The notes below the pieces were generated by a model. The model ran no database searches and had not been told where the DNA came from. It saw only the letters and a program-made list of their open reading frames with translations. Shown in pieces: positions 9,585-17,016 of a stretch of DNA of 64,000 nt. The stretch is from the NCBI GenBank assembly GCA_965216695.1, contig OZ244212.1, positions 4,712,001 to 4,776,000 of the forward strand, given 5' to 3'. The stretch comes from G965216695 sp965216695 (GTDB lineage Bacteria; Pseudomonadota; Gammaproteobacteria; Pseudomonadales; Azotimanducaceae). The first letter of the stretch is position 1, and every line of letters starts with the position of its first letter. Position numbers and translations under genes: made by a program.

Positions 9585-9977
9585 CTAGTCTGGAAGCACC
9601 GCGGTCGCTTCTATTTCGATCAGTGCACGTTCCTCCACCAGCTTGACCACCTGAACGACGCTCATCGCCGGGAAGTGGCGCCCGATCACGTCGCGGTACA
9701 CTTGTCCGAGGGCGCGTTGAGATTGCAGGTACGCATCGCGGTCGGTAATGAACCATGTCAGGCGCACGAGATGGTTGGGTTCGCCTCCCGCTTCGGCGAG
9801 CAGCGTGACGATGTTGGTCAACGTCTGGCGGAACTGGTCTACAAAGTCGTCGCTTTCGAACTCTTGCGATGCGTTCCAGCCGATCTGTCCGCCCAGAATC
9901 ACCAGGCGGCCGGACGCGACTACGCCGTTGGCGTAGCCTTTGGCCGGCTTCCAGCCTTCGGGTTGCAGAAACTTCAT
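9585..9977 (-). CDS. RidA family protein (enamine/imine deaminase-like)
   Basis: 130 aa from ATG 9977. YANGVVASGRLVILGGQIGWN, then FRQTLTNIVTLLAEAGG, LVRLTWFITDRDAY and a C-terminal LIEIEATAVLP are RidA/YjgF hallmarks; the Arg of LVRLTW is the residue that binds carboxylates in active members. RidA proteins hydrolyse reactive enamine/imine intermediates and release ammonia. The start codon shares one base with the stop of the upstream Old Yellow Enzyme gene (TGATG), so translation is coupled. An upstream extension to 10154 is open but lies inside that gene and is rejected. In this operon a RidA would fit hydrolysis of an amino-cyclohexene enamine made from 2-aminobenzoyl-CoA (inference). Confidence 0.92.
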   Translation of the reverse strand: MKFLQPEGWKPAKGYANGVVASGRLVILGGQIGWNASQEFESDDFVDQFRQTLTNIVTLLAEAGGEPNHLVRLTWFITDRDAYLQSQRALGQVYRDVIGRHFPAMSVVQVVKLVEERALIEIEATAVLPD

Positions 9978-11458
9978 CAAGGTAAATCCTTGTTTTGGTT
10001 GTCGTTGTTGCGTTGCCACCTGGGGGCAACCAGGCGGCGCTTGCCGTCGGCGCTCATACGGCAGGAATGGCCATCGTCGATCCGGTCCCACAGGTTGCAC
10101 GTTACCTGTTTGTGTTTTTGATCGAGGCCTTCGCAGTAGTTGCTGTACACGCACAGGCGTACATCGCTGCCGGCGCCCGATCGCACTTTCTCGAACCAGT
10201 CGGGATCGGCCAGGGCCTGGCGTGCGAAGCCGACGATGTCGGCCACACCGTCGGTCAATACGGCCTCTGCCTGGTCGAAATTGTGTATGCCTCCGGCGGC
10301 GACCACCGGCGTCTGATGACCGGTGCGTATGAGCGTCTCACGGATCTGGCGTACCGCGGGCAGGTTGCGGCCGAACGGCCCCTGTTCGTCGGAAAGGTAC
10401 TGAGGCATGCACTCGTAGCCGCTCGGCCCTGTGTACGGGTACACCGCCCAGCCGACCTTGGGTTGTTTTGCGTCGTCGAATTTTCCGCCTCGGGACAGCG
10501 ACAGGAAATCGACGCCTGCGCTCGCGAACCGCGTGGCGAAATGGGATGCGTCGCCGACGTCACTGCCGCCGGTGATGCATTCGTCGGCCAGAAACCGACA
10601 GCCCACGACGTGGTCTGGTCCGAGTTCGCCACGCACGGCGTCAATGACCTCCAACGCGAGCCGGCAGCGGCCGTCGAGGTCGCCGCCATAGCCGTCTCGC
10701 CGATCGTTGGTTGCCGACAGGAACGACGCCATCGTGTACGCATGCGCGAAGTGCAGTTCGACGCCGTCGAAGCCCGCCCGTCGTGCACGCCGAGCGGCGC
10801 TCGCGAACAAACCGGGCAGCTGTTTCGGCAGGTCGGCAATCTGTGGCAGATGCGTATCTGTGACCCGCTCGCGGTAGCCCCGTGTCAGTGCCTCGTATTC
10901 CCGGGCCGCGAGCACGGCACGCAGCTGCTCGTCGGACGCGTTCAGCAACGCGCGCCGAACGTCGTCGTCGTTGGCGTCGGGCGCTAACGCCAACGCATTC
11001 CTGTGAGCATCGGTTACTTGAAGGTAGCGTTCGAAGAAGCGGTGAGGGTCGGGCCTGCGCCGCACCGTTAGAAAATCGATCAGTTGAATGAACAGTCGTG
11101 TGCGGCCGCGGCTTGCGTGTCGAACGCGATCGACCAGCCGGGACAGGCCCGGCACGAATCGGTCGTGGCCGATGCGCAACAGCGGCCCACTCGGTACGTC
11201 GCGAATGCCGGTCGCTTCCACTACGAGGGCGCCAGGTCGTCCTTCGGCGAACCGCTCGTACCAGTCGATGTTGTCCTGGGTAACCTCGCCGGTTTCCTGC
11301 GCTCGCCAGGGGACCATGGCCGGAACCCAGGTTCGCGTCTCGAGGTTAAGAGCCTGGTAGCGCAGCGGCGAGAAGAGTTTCGACGCCGCAGCTTGCCGTG
11401 CACTCGGCCACTGTCCGGGCGACGGTTGGTAGCGAATCCTCTGAGGCGGTTTCCACAT
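9977..11458 (-). CDS. Old Yellow Enzyme-like NADH:flavin oxidoreductase
   Basis: 493 aa. The TIM-barrel signature is clear: LFSPLRYQALNL near residue 28, FDGVELHFAHAYTMASFLS near 225, then the DGYGGDLDGRCRLALEV segment, and VVAAGGIHNFDQAEAVL with IVGFARQALADPDWF near 410. It differs from ordinary members in a ~55-residue insertion around residues 130-190. It also has a C-terminal Cys cluster (C-x5-C-x11-C) that resembles the 4Fe-4S site of 2,4-dienoyl-CoA reductase but lacks one of the four usual Cys. The FAD/NAD domain of that enzyme is absent. It is 14 bp downstream of the crotonase gene and overlaps RidA by one base. Probably reduces or oxidises an alicyclic CoA ester or enone. Confidence 0.85.
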   Translation of the reverse strand: MWKPPQRIRYQPSPGQWPSARQAAASKLFSPLRYQALNLETRTWVPAMVPWRAQETGEVTQDNIDWYERFAEGRPGALVVEATGIRDVPSGPLLRIGHDRFVPGLSRLVDRVRHASRGRTRLFIQLIDFLTVRRRPDPHRFFERYLQVTDAHRNALALAPDANDDDVRRALLNASDEQLRAVLAAREYEALTRGYRERVTDTHLPQIADLPKQLPGLFASAARRARRAGFDGVELHFAHAYTMASFLSATNDRRDGYGGDLDGRCRLALEVIDAVRGELGPDHVVGCRFLADECITGGSDVGDASHFATRFASAGVDFLSLSRGGKFDDAKQPKVGWAVYPYTGPSGYECMPQYLSDEQGPFGRNLPAVRQIRETLIRTGHQTPVVAAGGIHNFDQAEAVLTDGVADIVGFARQALADPDWFEKVRSGAGSDVRLCVYSNYCEGLDQKHKQVTCNLWDRIDDGHSCRMSADGKRRLVAPRWQRNNDNQNKDLP

Positions 11459-11472
11459 GATGGATCGGTGCG

Positions 11473-12288
11473 TCAGTTACCCTCGAACTGAGGTCGCTCC
11501 TTGTTTACGAACGCGTTGTAAGCTCGCTCGAAGTCATTGGTTTGCATACAGATTGCCTGGGCTTGTGCTTCAGATTCGATCGCCTGTTCCAGGCTCATGG
11601 ACCACTCCTGGTTCAACATGGTTTTCGTCATGCCGTGCGCAAACGTGGGTCCTTCGATCAGTCTGCGCGCGCGCTCGACGGCGTGGCTTGCCGGGGCATC
11701 TTCGACGAGTTCGTTGTAAAAGCCCCAACGTTCGCCTTCAGCCGCGGTCATGGTGCGTCCTGAGAACAGCAGCTCCGCGGCACGGCCCTGACCGATAAGG
11801 CGCGGCAGGATCGCGCAGGCCCCCATGTCGCAACCGGCGAGTCCCACACGGGTGAATAGAAAGGCGGTTTTTGCGCTGGGCGTGCCGATGCGCAGGTCGC
11901 TCGCCATCGCGATGATGGCGCCGGCGCCGGCGCACACGCCATCGACTGCGGCCACGACGATCTGTGGGCAGTTGCGTATGGCTTTGACCAGGTCGCCGGT
12001 CATGCGGGTAAAGCGCATCAGTTCCACCATATCCATAGCCACCAGCGGCCCGATAATGTCGTGTACGTCGCCCCCGGAGGAAAAGTTGTCACCGGAGCCC
12101 GCGATGACGACGGCGTGTACATCATCGGCGTAGGCGAGGCCGCGGAAGAGATCGCGCAGCTCCGCGTACGACTCGAACGTAAGAGGGTTTTTGCGCTCAG
12201 GGCGGTTCAGCGTGATCGTTGCGACGCCGCGTTCGAACGACCAGAGAAAGTGGCTGGGTTGGTAGTCGGCAAAGGCCTCGGTACGCAT
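11473..12288 (-). CDS. Crotonase-fold enoyl-CoA hydratase/isomerase
   Basis: 271 aa. Oxyanion-hole and CoA segments are present: IAGSGDNFSSGGDVHDI near residue 65 and AAVDGVCAGAGAIIAMASDLRI near residue 115. In the catalytic region (FTRVGLAGCDMGACAILPRLIG) the first canonical catalytic Glu of enoyl-CoA hydratase appears replaced, while the second is kept in AAELLFSG. The reaction may therefore be hydration, isomerisation or hydrolytic ring/C-C cleavage rather than standard hydration. The Shine-Dalgarno CAGGAG lies 8 nt before ATG 12288. It sits between an SDR and the Old Yellow Enzyme gene. Confidence 0.9.
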   Translation of the reverse strand: MRTEAFADYQPSHFLWSFERGVATITLNRPERKNPLTFESYAELRDLFRGLAYADDVHAVVIAGSGDNFSSGGDVHDIIGPLVAMDMVELMRFTRMTGDLVKAIRNCPQIVVAAVDGVCAGAGAIIAMASDLRIGTPSAKTAFLFTRVGLAGCDMGACAILPRLIGQGRAAELLFSGRTMTAAEGERWGFYNELVEDAPASHAVERARRLIEGPTFAHGMTKTMLNQEWSMSLEQAIESEAQAQAICMQTNDFERAYNAFVNKERPQFEGN

Positions 12289-12304
12289 GTTGGTACTCCT
12301 GTAT

Positions 12305-13066
12305 TCAGGTGGTTTCGCCGCCGCTGATGGATATGGCCTGACCGGTTACTGAACCGGCTTCCGGGCTCGCCAGCCACAGCGCGGCAGCTGCGACTTCCGA
12401 CGGTTGAATGAAACGTTTCTGTGGATTGTTGCTTGCCAGCGCTGTGCGCGCCTGCGCCTCGGTTCGTCCGGTTTTGTCGACGATGTTCTGCACCGAAGCG
12501 TGCAACAGGCCCGTTTCGGCAAAGCCGGGGCAGATCGCATTGACGGTGATGGATGAAGCGGCCGTTTCCGCGGCCAACGCGCGCGTCAGGCCCAATAGAG
12601 CGTGTTTGGAGGCGCAGTACGCCGCAACGTAGGCGTAACCCCGCAGCGCCGACGTGCTGGCAATGTTGATGATCCGTCCGTAGTCACGATCCCGCATCGC
12701 GCCGACGACCGCGCGGGTGCAGTAGAACGCACCGTGCACGTTGACGGCGAAGGTGTCGTGCCAGTCGCTGGTGCTGTGCCTATGAAACGGGCTGCTTGGC
12801 GCGATCCCGGCGTTGTTCACCAGAATATCTACCGGCTGATCGAGTTCGCTCAGTTGCTGAGTTACCGCATCTTCGTCGGTAACGTCCAGCACGCAAACCT
12901 GTGCGTGGTCCAGTGTGCGTGCCACCGCGTCGAGCTTGTCCGCGCGGCGACCGGCAAGGGTGGTGCGGATGCCGGCGGCATCGAACGCGCGTGCGATTCC
13001 CGCGCCGATCCCGCTGCCGGCGCCGGTAATCAGTGCATGTTTGCCTTTCAACTCAGATGTGGTCAT
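12305..13066 (-). CDS. SDR family oxidoreductase (3-hydroxybutyrate dehydrogenase-like)
   Basis: 253 aa from ATG 13066. The Rossmann motif TGAGSGIG is near residue 14, NNAG near 90, Ser in INIASTSALRG near 140 and YCASK near 155, all intact for a classical NAD(P)-dependent short-chain dehydrogenase. The start overlaps the stop of the upstream cyclase by 4 bp (ATGA at 13063-13066), which excludes the longer open frame to 13231. Likely oxidises or reduces a 3-hydroxyacyl-CoA or alicyclic alcohol in the operon's pathway; the exact substrate cannot be read from sequence. Confidence 0.93.
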   Translation of the reverse strand: MTTSELKGKHALITGAGSGIGAGIARAFDAAGIRTTLAGRRADKLDAVARTLDHAQVCVLDVTDEDAVTQQLSELDQPVDILVNNAGIAPSSPFHRHSTSDWHDTFAVNVHGAFYCTRAVVGAMRDRDYGRIINIASTSALRGYAYVAAYCASKHALLGLTRALAAETAASSITVNAICPGFAETGLLHASVQNIVDKTGRTEAQARTALASNNPQKRFIQPSEVAAAALWLASPEAGSVTGQAISISGGETT

Positions 13067-13851
13067 CGCGCCGCCCCGTCGATCAGCGCGAGCACGCGCA
13101 ACGGACTGCCCGAGCCCTTCCGGATCTTGAGCGGTGCCGCGAAAATCACCGCGCCGGTCGGCGGCAGCTGGTCCAGGTTGGTCAGGCATTGCAGCCCGTA
13201 CTTTCCAGCACCGTGCATGTAGTAGTGGCACGGGTATGGGGGATTCAGATGCTGTGCCTGACCCGCGTCGGTGCCGATCGCTTCCGAACCGAAGCCGAGC
13301 ACGTTGCGTTCGACGAGGTAACGCACGGCGTCTGCATCCGGCCCGGGCGTGTGCTGGCCTTCTTCGTCGTAGTTCTGATACTCACGGGGATCGGTCTTCT
13401 TCGACCAGTCCGTGCGCATCAACACCCAGCACCCTTCCGGTATTCGGCCGTGTTCTTCTTCCCAACGCTCGAGGTAATCGCGGTCGATCAGATAGTCCGG
13501 GTTCTGCGCGGACGCGGCCGAACAATCCAGCACGACCGCGGGCGCAAGCATGTGTTCTGGGGGGATCGAATCGGTGGCATTGTTCGGCAGGTTACGCCCG
13601 GAAACCCAGTGGATTGGAGCGTCGAAGTGCGTGCCGGTATGTTCGCTGCACGAGAAGTTGTTCCAGTACCAGCTGGGCCCGCGCGCGTCGTAGGCGGATA
13701 CTTCCTCGATGCGGAACGGTTGGCACTGACCCATTTCCGGCGGCAGGGTTAGTTGCGGAAATTCCGGCGAAAGCGTCTGCGTCAGATCGACGATACGGAT
13801 GCTCCCGCTCGCGACGCTTCGGACGAGTCCTGCAAGAAGTTGATCGCTCAT
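13063..13851 (-). CDS. Cyclase-family metal hydrolase, isatin hydrolase-like
   Basis: 262 aa. The metal-binding motif HTGTHFDAPIHW places candidate ligands at His71, His75, Asp77 and His81. GTDAGQAQHLNPPYP near residue 195 and the C-terminal AAPLKIRKGSGSPLRVLAL resemble, from memory, the Mn-dependent isatin hydrolase of Labrenzia, which has nearly the same length. Bacterial kynurenine formamidase (KynB) belongs to the same fold but is shorter. Isatin hydrolase opens isatin to isatinate, an aryl 2-oxo acid, which suits the 2-oxoacid oxidoreductase IorAB of the same operon. Family confidence is high; the isatin assignment is moderate. GAGGA lies 9-10 nt before ATG 13851. Confidence 0.85.
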   Translation of the reverse strand: MSDQLLAGLVRSVASGSIRIVDLTQTLSPEFPQLTLPPEMGQCQPFRIEEVSAYDARGPSWYWNNFSCSEHTGTHFDAPIHWVSGRNLPNNATDSIPPEHMLAPAVVLDCSAASAQNPDYLIDRDYLERWEEEHGRIPEGCWVLMRTDWSKKTDPREYQNYDEEGQHTPGPDADAVRYLVERNVLGFGSEAIGTDAGQAQHLNPPYPCHYYMHGAGKYGLQCLTNLDQLPPTGAVIFAAPLKIRKGSGSPLRVLALIDGAAR

Positions 13852-13863
13852 GATCCGGATTCC

Positions 13864-14598
13864 TCAGGTGAAGCTCATGCTGCCAACGGACGTGCCGCCG
13901 CACACGAACAGTGTCTGGCCGGTTAGAAAGTCTGCGTCGTCACTCAGAAAAAAATCGACTGCGCGGGATACGTCCTGTGGCCGGCCGACGCGACCGATCG
14001 GCACGCGGCTCGCGACGCGGGCGAGCTGTTCGCTGTTCTCCGGCACCACCTCGTGAAACATTTCGGTGGCCTCGATGGGCCCTGGGGCTACCATATTGAC
14101 AGTAATTCCATAACCGGCGAGCTCCAATGCCCAGGTGCGCCCCATGCCTATCAGCGCGGATTTGGTGGCGGAGTAGACCGTGCGTTTTTCGAGTCCGACG
14201 ATTGCGCGCGTGCTCATTAGAATGACGCGACCGTGGCCGGCCTGTTTCATTGTCGGCAGCGTGGCTTGCACCATGCTGATCGCGGTGCCCACATGCAGCT
14301 GCGTCAGATCGGTCAGATCGCCCTCGTCCACGTCCTCCAGCGGCTTTTCGCGAATTGCGCCGGCGTTGTGCACAACCCGGGTCGTCGGCCACTGGGCAAC
14401 CGAGTCGGCGAATGCGGCGCGAGTCTCGTGGGGGTCCGACAGGTCCACAATGACCGGGTGAAGGTTCGGATGTTCGAACGGCGGCGGGCGGCGGGCGAAA
14501 CTCACCACGCGGTAGCCGTTGGCGAGACAGCGCTGGCTGAGGTCCGCGCCGATGCCGGAACTTCCGCCGGTCAGCCAGAGGGTGGGTTGGTCAGCCAT
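13864..14598 (-). CDS. SDR family oxidoreductase
   Basis: 244 aa from ATG 14598. TGGSSGIG is near residue 10, HNAG near 80, Ser in ILMSTRAIVG near 130 and YSATK near 147; the C-terminus has DFLTGQTLFVCGG, typical of classical SDRs such as FabG. The start overlaps the 3' end of the DUF35-SDR fusion by 8 bp, implying coupled translation. The open extension to 14709 lies within that gene and is not used. Likely a hydroxyacyl or alicyclic alcohol dehydrogenase; substrate unknown. Confidence 0.92.
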   Translation of the reverse strand: MADQPTLWLTGGSSGIGADLSQRCLANGYRVVSFARRPPPFEHPNLHPVIVDLSDPHETRAAFADSVAQWPTTRVVHNAGAIREKPLEDVDEGDLTDLTQLHVGTAISMVQATLPTMKQAGHGRVILMSTRAIVGLEKRTVYSATKSALIGMGRTWALELAGYGITVNMVAPGPIEATEMFHEVVPENSEQLARVASRVPIGRVGRPQDVSRAVDFFLSDDADFLTGQTLFVCGGTSVGSMSFT

Positions 14599-15838
14599 CC
14601 GCCAGCTCCTTTTCCAGTACCTTGTGGTCTTCGCAGAACCGAGCGAAGTACTCGGCGGCCACGTCGCCCGGAAACAGATCCTCGACACCGTCGCGCAGCG
14701 CTTTGACAATGTCGCGGGCGAGTCGCGCCGGCGCGATCTTGGGCGGCGGTATCAACTGGTTCCATTCGTCGTCTACCGGTCCCGGGAATACGTTCAGCAC
14801 GCGGATCGAGAACGGTTTGAACTCCGAGCGGAGACACTGGCTCAGACTATACGCAGCCGCCTGCGACGCCGAAAACGTGCCGTGGCTCGGAAAGTTGCTG
14901 AGCGCAAACACCGACAGCACGTTGACCCAAGCGACCGCGCTGTTCTGACCGTCGGCGCCGCGGCTTTTCATCGCGGGTCCGAACGCCTGGGCAAGCCGCA
15001 ACAGGCCGAGGTAGTTCACGTCCATTTCCAGTCGGGCGACATCTGTTCCCGCACGATCTGCGATGCCGTGCGTGCGATGCACCTGCGCCGTGTTGATTAC
15101 CACGTCGACCCGACCACCCAGCGCACTTCCGAGTTCCTCAATGTTGCGGGCGTCGGTAACGTCCAGCGGTACCAATTCCACTTGAGGAATGTTACCGAGT
15201 TCTGCGAATCCCTCGGGTTGTTTCCAGGGCTCAGTATGTCCGACCCATATCAGCGCCGCTTCCGCGGCGGCGATTTCGCGAACCACGGCCTGTCCCAACG
15301 CGCTTTTGCCGTCGGTAACCAGCACTTTTCGGAACTTGGGATCGCACGTCATTTCCCGCAACTGCGTGTCGTCAGCCATGTTGGGTACCTCGTGTATCGG
15401 GGTTGCAATCAGTACGCCGCGACCTGCGCGGTCGAGCCGGGCGCCAACGCTTACCCGCGCCGGCGGCGGTGCAACATCGCCGTGGAGATGTACGACGAGC
15501 GACGGCCCCGCGTCCAGCTTTACCAATCCGAGGCGCCAGGGCATGCGCTCCCGGAAGTAGAGATCATGACTGTGATGCAACAGCGTCTGGGAGATCAATT
15601 CGCCGGCACCGTCCTGGCGGGTCCAGTCCAGATCGGTGGACAGGCAAGCGCTGCACATTTCGCGCGGTGGGTAGTGCACGGCCGCACACTCGCTGCATTG
15701 CTGCAGCCGGAACTCGCCGCGCGCTGCCGCTGCGGTCAAGCCCAATCCGATCCGACTCCGTGCCCACGGCGGCAACACGGGTTGCCGCGTACGCAGGATC
15801 GGATTCTTGCGTTTCGGGCGGCGCAACGGCTCCGTCAT
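14591..15838 (-). CDS. DUF35 (Zn-ribbon/OB-fold) fused to a catalytically degenerate SDR domain
   Basis: 415 aa from ATG 15838. Residues ~45-150 form a DUF35 domain: a Cys4 zinc ribbon (CSEC ... CSAC) followed by an OB-fold segment. Residues ~170-400 are SDR-like. However, the glycine motif is TDGKSALG rather than TGxxxGxG, and the catalytic YxxxK is FSASQ (Phe322, Gln326). I confirmed these codons as TTT and CAG on the minus strand. The SDR half is therefore probably not a classical dehydrogenase and may be structural. DUF35 proteins act as partners of thiolase-superfamily enzymes (for example ChsH2-DUF35 with the aldolase Ltp2), and here the gene overlaps the thiolase gene by 4 bp. Confidence 0.85.
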   Translation of the reverse strand: MTEPLRRPKRKNPILRTRQPVLPPWARSRIGLGLTAAAARGEFRLQQCSECAAVHYPPREMCSACLSTDLDWTRQDGAGELISQTLLHHSHDLYFRERMPWRLGLVKLDAGPSLVVHLHGDVAPPPARVSVGARLDRAGRGVLIATPIHEVPNMADDTQLREMTCDPKFRKVLVTDGKSALGQAVVREIAAAEAALIWVGHTEPWKQPEGFAELGNIPQVELVPLDVTDARNIEELGSALGGRVDVVINTAQVHRTHGIADRAGTDVARLEMDVNYLGLLRLAQAFGPAMKSRGADGQNSAVAWVNVLSVFALSNFPSHGTFSASQAAAYSLSQCLRSEFKPFSIRVLNVFPGPVDDEWNQLIPPPKIAPARLARDIVKALRDGVEDLFPGDVAAEYFARFCEDHKVLEKELADG

Positions 15839-17016
15839 TGTGCCCGTCCAAGCAGCGTTGCCGCGCTGCACAGGCCGCGGTCGTAGTTGATCATGCCGAA
15901 GCCGCTCACGAGCGCGACCCGGGCGTCTGCCACCTGGTGACCACTCGCACGGTCCGTCAGCTGGCGGACTGCCTCAACCAGTCCCAGGTAGCCGCCCGCG
16001 GCGCCAGCCTGGCCCACCGACAGCTGACCGCCGGAGGGGTTGAGCGGAAAATCGCCGTCCCAGGTGAACTCGTGCGCACGGATGAAATCGGGCGCCTCGC
16101 CCTTTGCGCAGAAACCGAGATCTTCGAGCTGCATCGCATTGATCACGGGGTAGTCGTCATAGGTGCAGAGGAGATCGACATTCTCGGGCGTCAGCCCGGC
16201 GTTGTCGTAGAGGTCTGCGATGTCCATCGCCCAGCCACCGCGCATCTGGATCGGATCGTCCGGGTAGGCGTTGTGTCGCTCGATGCTCGACAGAATACGA
16301 ACGTAACGCAGACCCATCGATTCGGCCTGCTGGCGGGTCGTTACCAGAAAACCTTCGCCGCCGGCGCACGGCATTACACAATCGAACAGGTGCAGAGGTT
16401 CGGCAATGACACGCGCGCGCAGATACTCGTCCATTGTCAGCGGCTTCTTGAAAAGTGCATTGGGGTTCGCCAGCGCATTTGTGCGTTGCGCGACGCAGAG
16501 CTTGCCGAAATCTTCGCGGGTCGCGCCGAAGGTGCGCATGTAATAGTGGGTCAGAAACGCAAAGCTACCGTTGGGGCCGCCGGATCCGTAGGGGTACACG
16601 GCATCCTGCGCGTACTGACTGAAGCTGCCGAGCAGGTTGCGGAACGTGTCGACGTGGTTGGTGTCGCCGCTGATGCAGGCGACTACATTAGCGTCGCCCG
16701 CCTGGACCGCGCGTGCGGCGCGCCGTAAAGCCACGACGCCGCAGGCGCCGCCCATCGGAATGTGGTCGAGCCAGCGGGGCGATACGCCGAGGTGTTGCGT
16801 GAGTCCAACCGCCGTGTCCGGCACCAGCTGAAAACTGGATACGCAGAGGCCGTCGATGTCGCCCGTACGCAACCCGGCATTGTCGAGCACCGCGCGCAGC
16901 GCACGGGCCAGAAACCAGTGCGCGCTGTGATTGGTGTAGCGGACGTAATCCACGGTTGCAGGACACGCCACGACGACGTCGTCGTATCCGGCGGCGCGAC
17001 GGCGCGGCTCAGTCAC
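15835..17016 (-). CDS. Thiolase-superfamily enzyme (SCP2-thiolase/Ltp-like)
   Basis: 393 aa, start GTG 17016. The layout matches the SCP2-type/nonspecific lipid-transfer thiolase branch: GLCVSSFQL near residue 57, MGGACGVVALRRA with Cys92 at the usual nucleophile position, CAGGEGFLV near 225, NPSGGQLSVGQAGAAG near 330 and GFGMINYDRGLCSAA near the end. Members cleave or form C-C bonds of acyl-CoAs; some, working with a DUF35 partner, are retro-aldolases. The upstream ligase gene overlaps by 8 bp and the downstream DUF35-SDR by 4 bp, so a complex with the DUF35 protein is likely. Substrate inferred only from context: a ring-opened beta-keto or beta-hydroxy acyl-CoA. Confidence 0.9.
   Translation of the reverse strand: MTEPRRRAAGYDDVVVACPATVDYVRYTNHSAHWFLARALRAVLDNAGLRTGDIDGLCVSSFQLVPDTAVGLTQHLGVSPRWLDHIPMGGACGVVALRRAARAVQAGDANVVACISGDTNHVDTFRNLLGSFSQYAQDAVYPYGSGGPNGSFAFLTHYYMRTFGATREDFGKLCVAQRTNALANPNALFKKPLTMDEYLRARVIAEPLHLFDCVMPCAGGEGFLVTTRQQAESMGLRYVRILSSIERHNAYPDDPIQMRGGWAMDIADLYDNAGLTPENVDLLCTYDDYPVINAMQLEDLGFCAKGEAPDFIRAHEFTWDGDFPLNPSGGQLSVGQAGAAGGYLGLVEAVRQLTDRASGHQVADARVALVSGFGMINYDRGLCSAATLLGRAQ

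Noticed and set aside
14519..16728. Plus-strand frames of 455 and 441 aa
   Set aside because: Both are antisense to the SDR, DUF35-SDR and thiolase genes and contain no recognisable motif.
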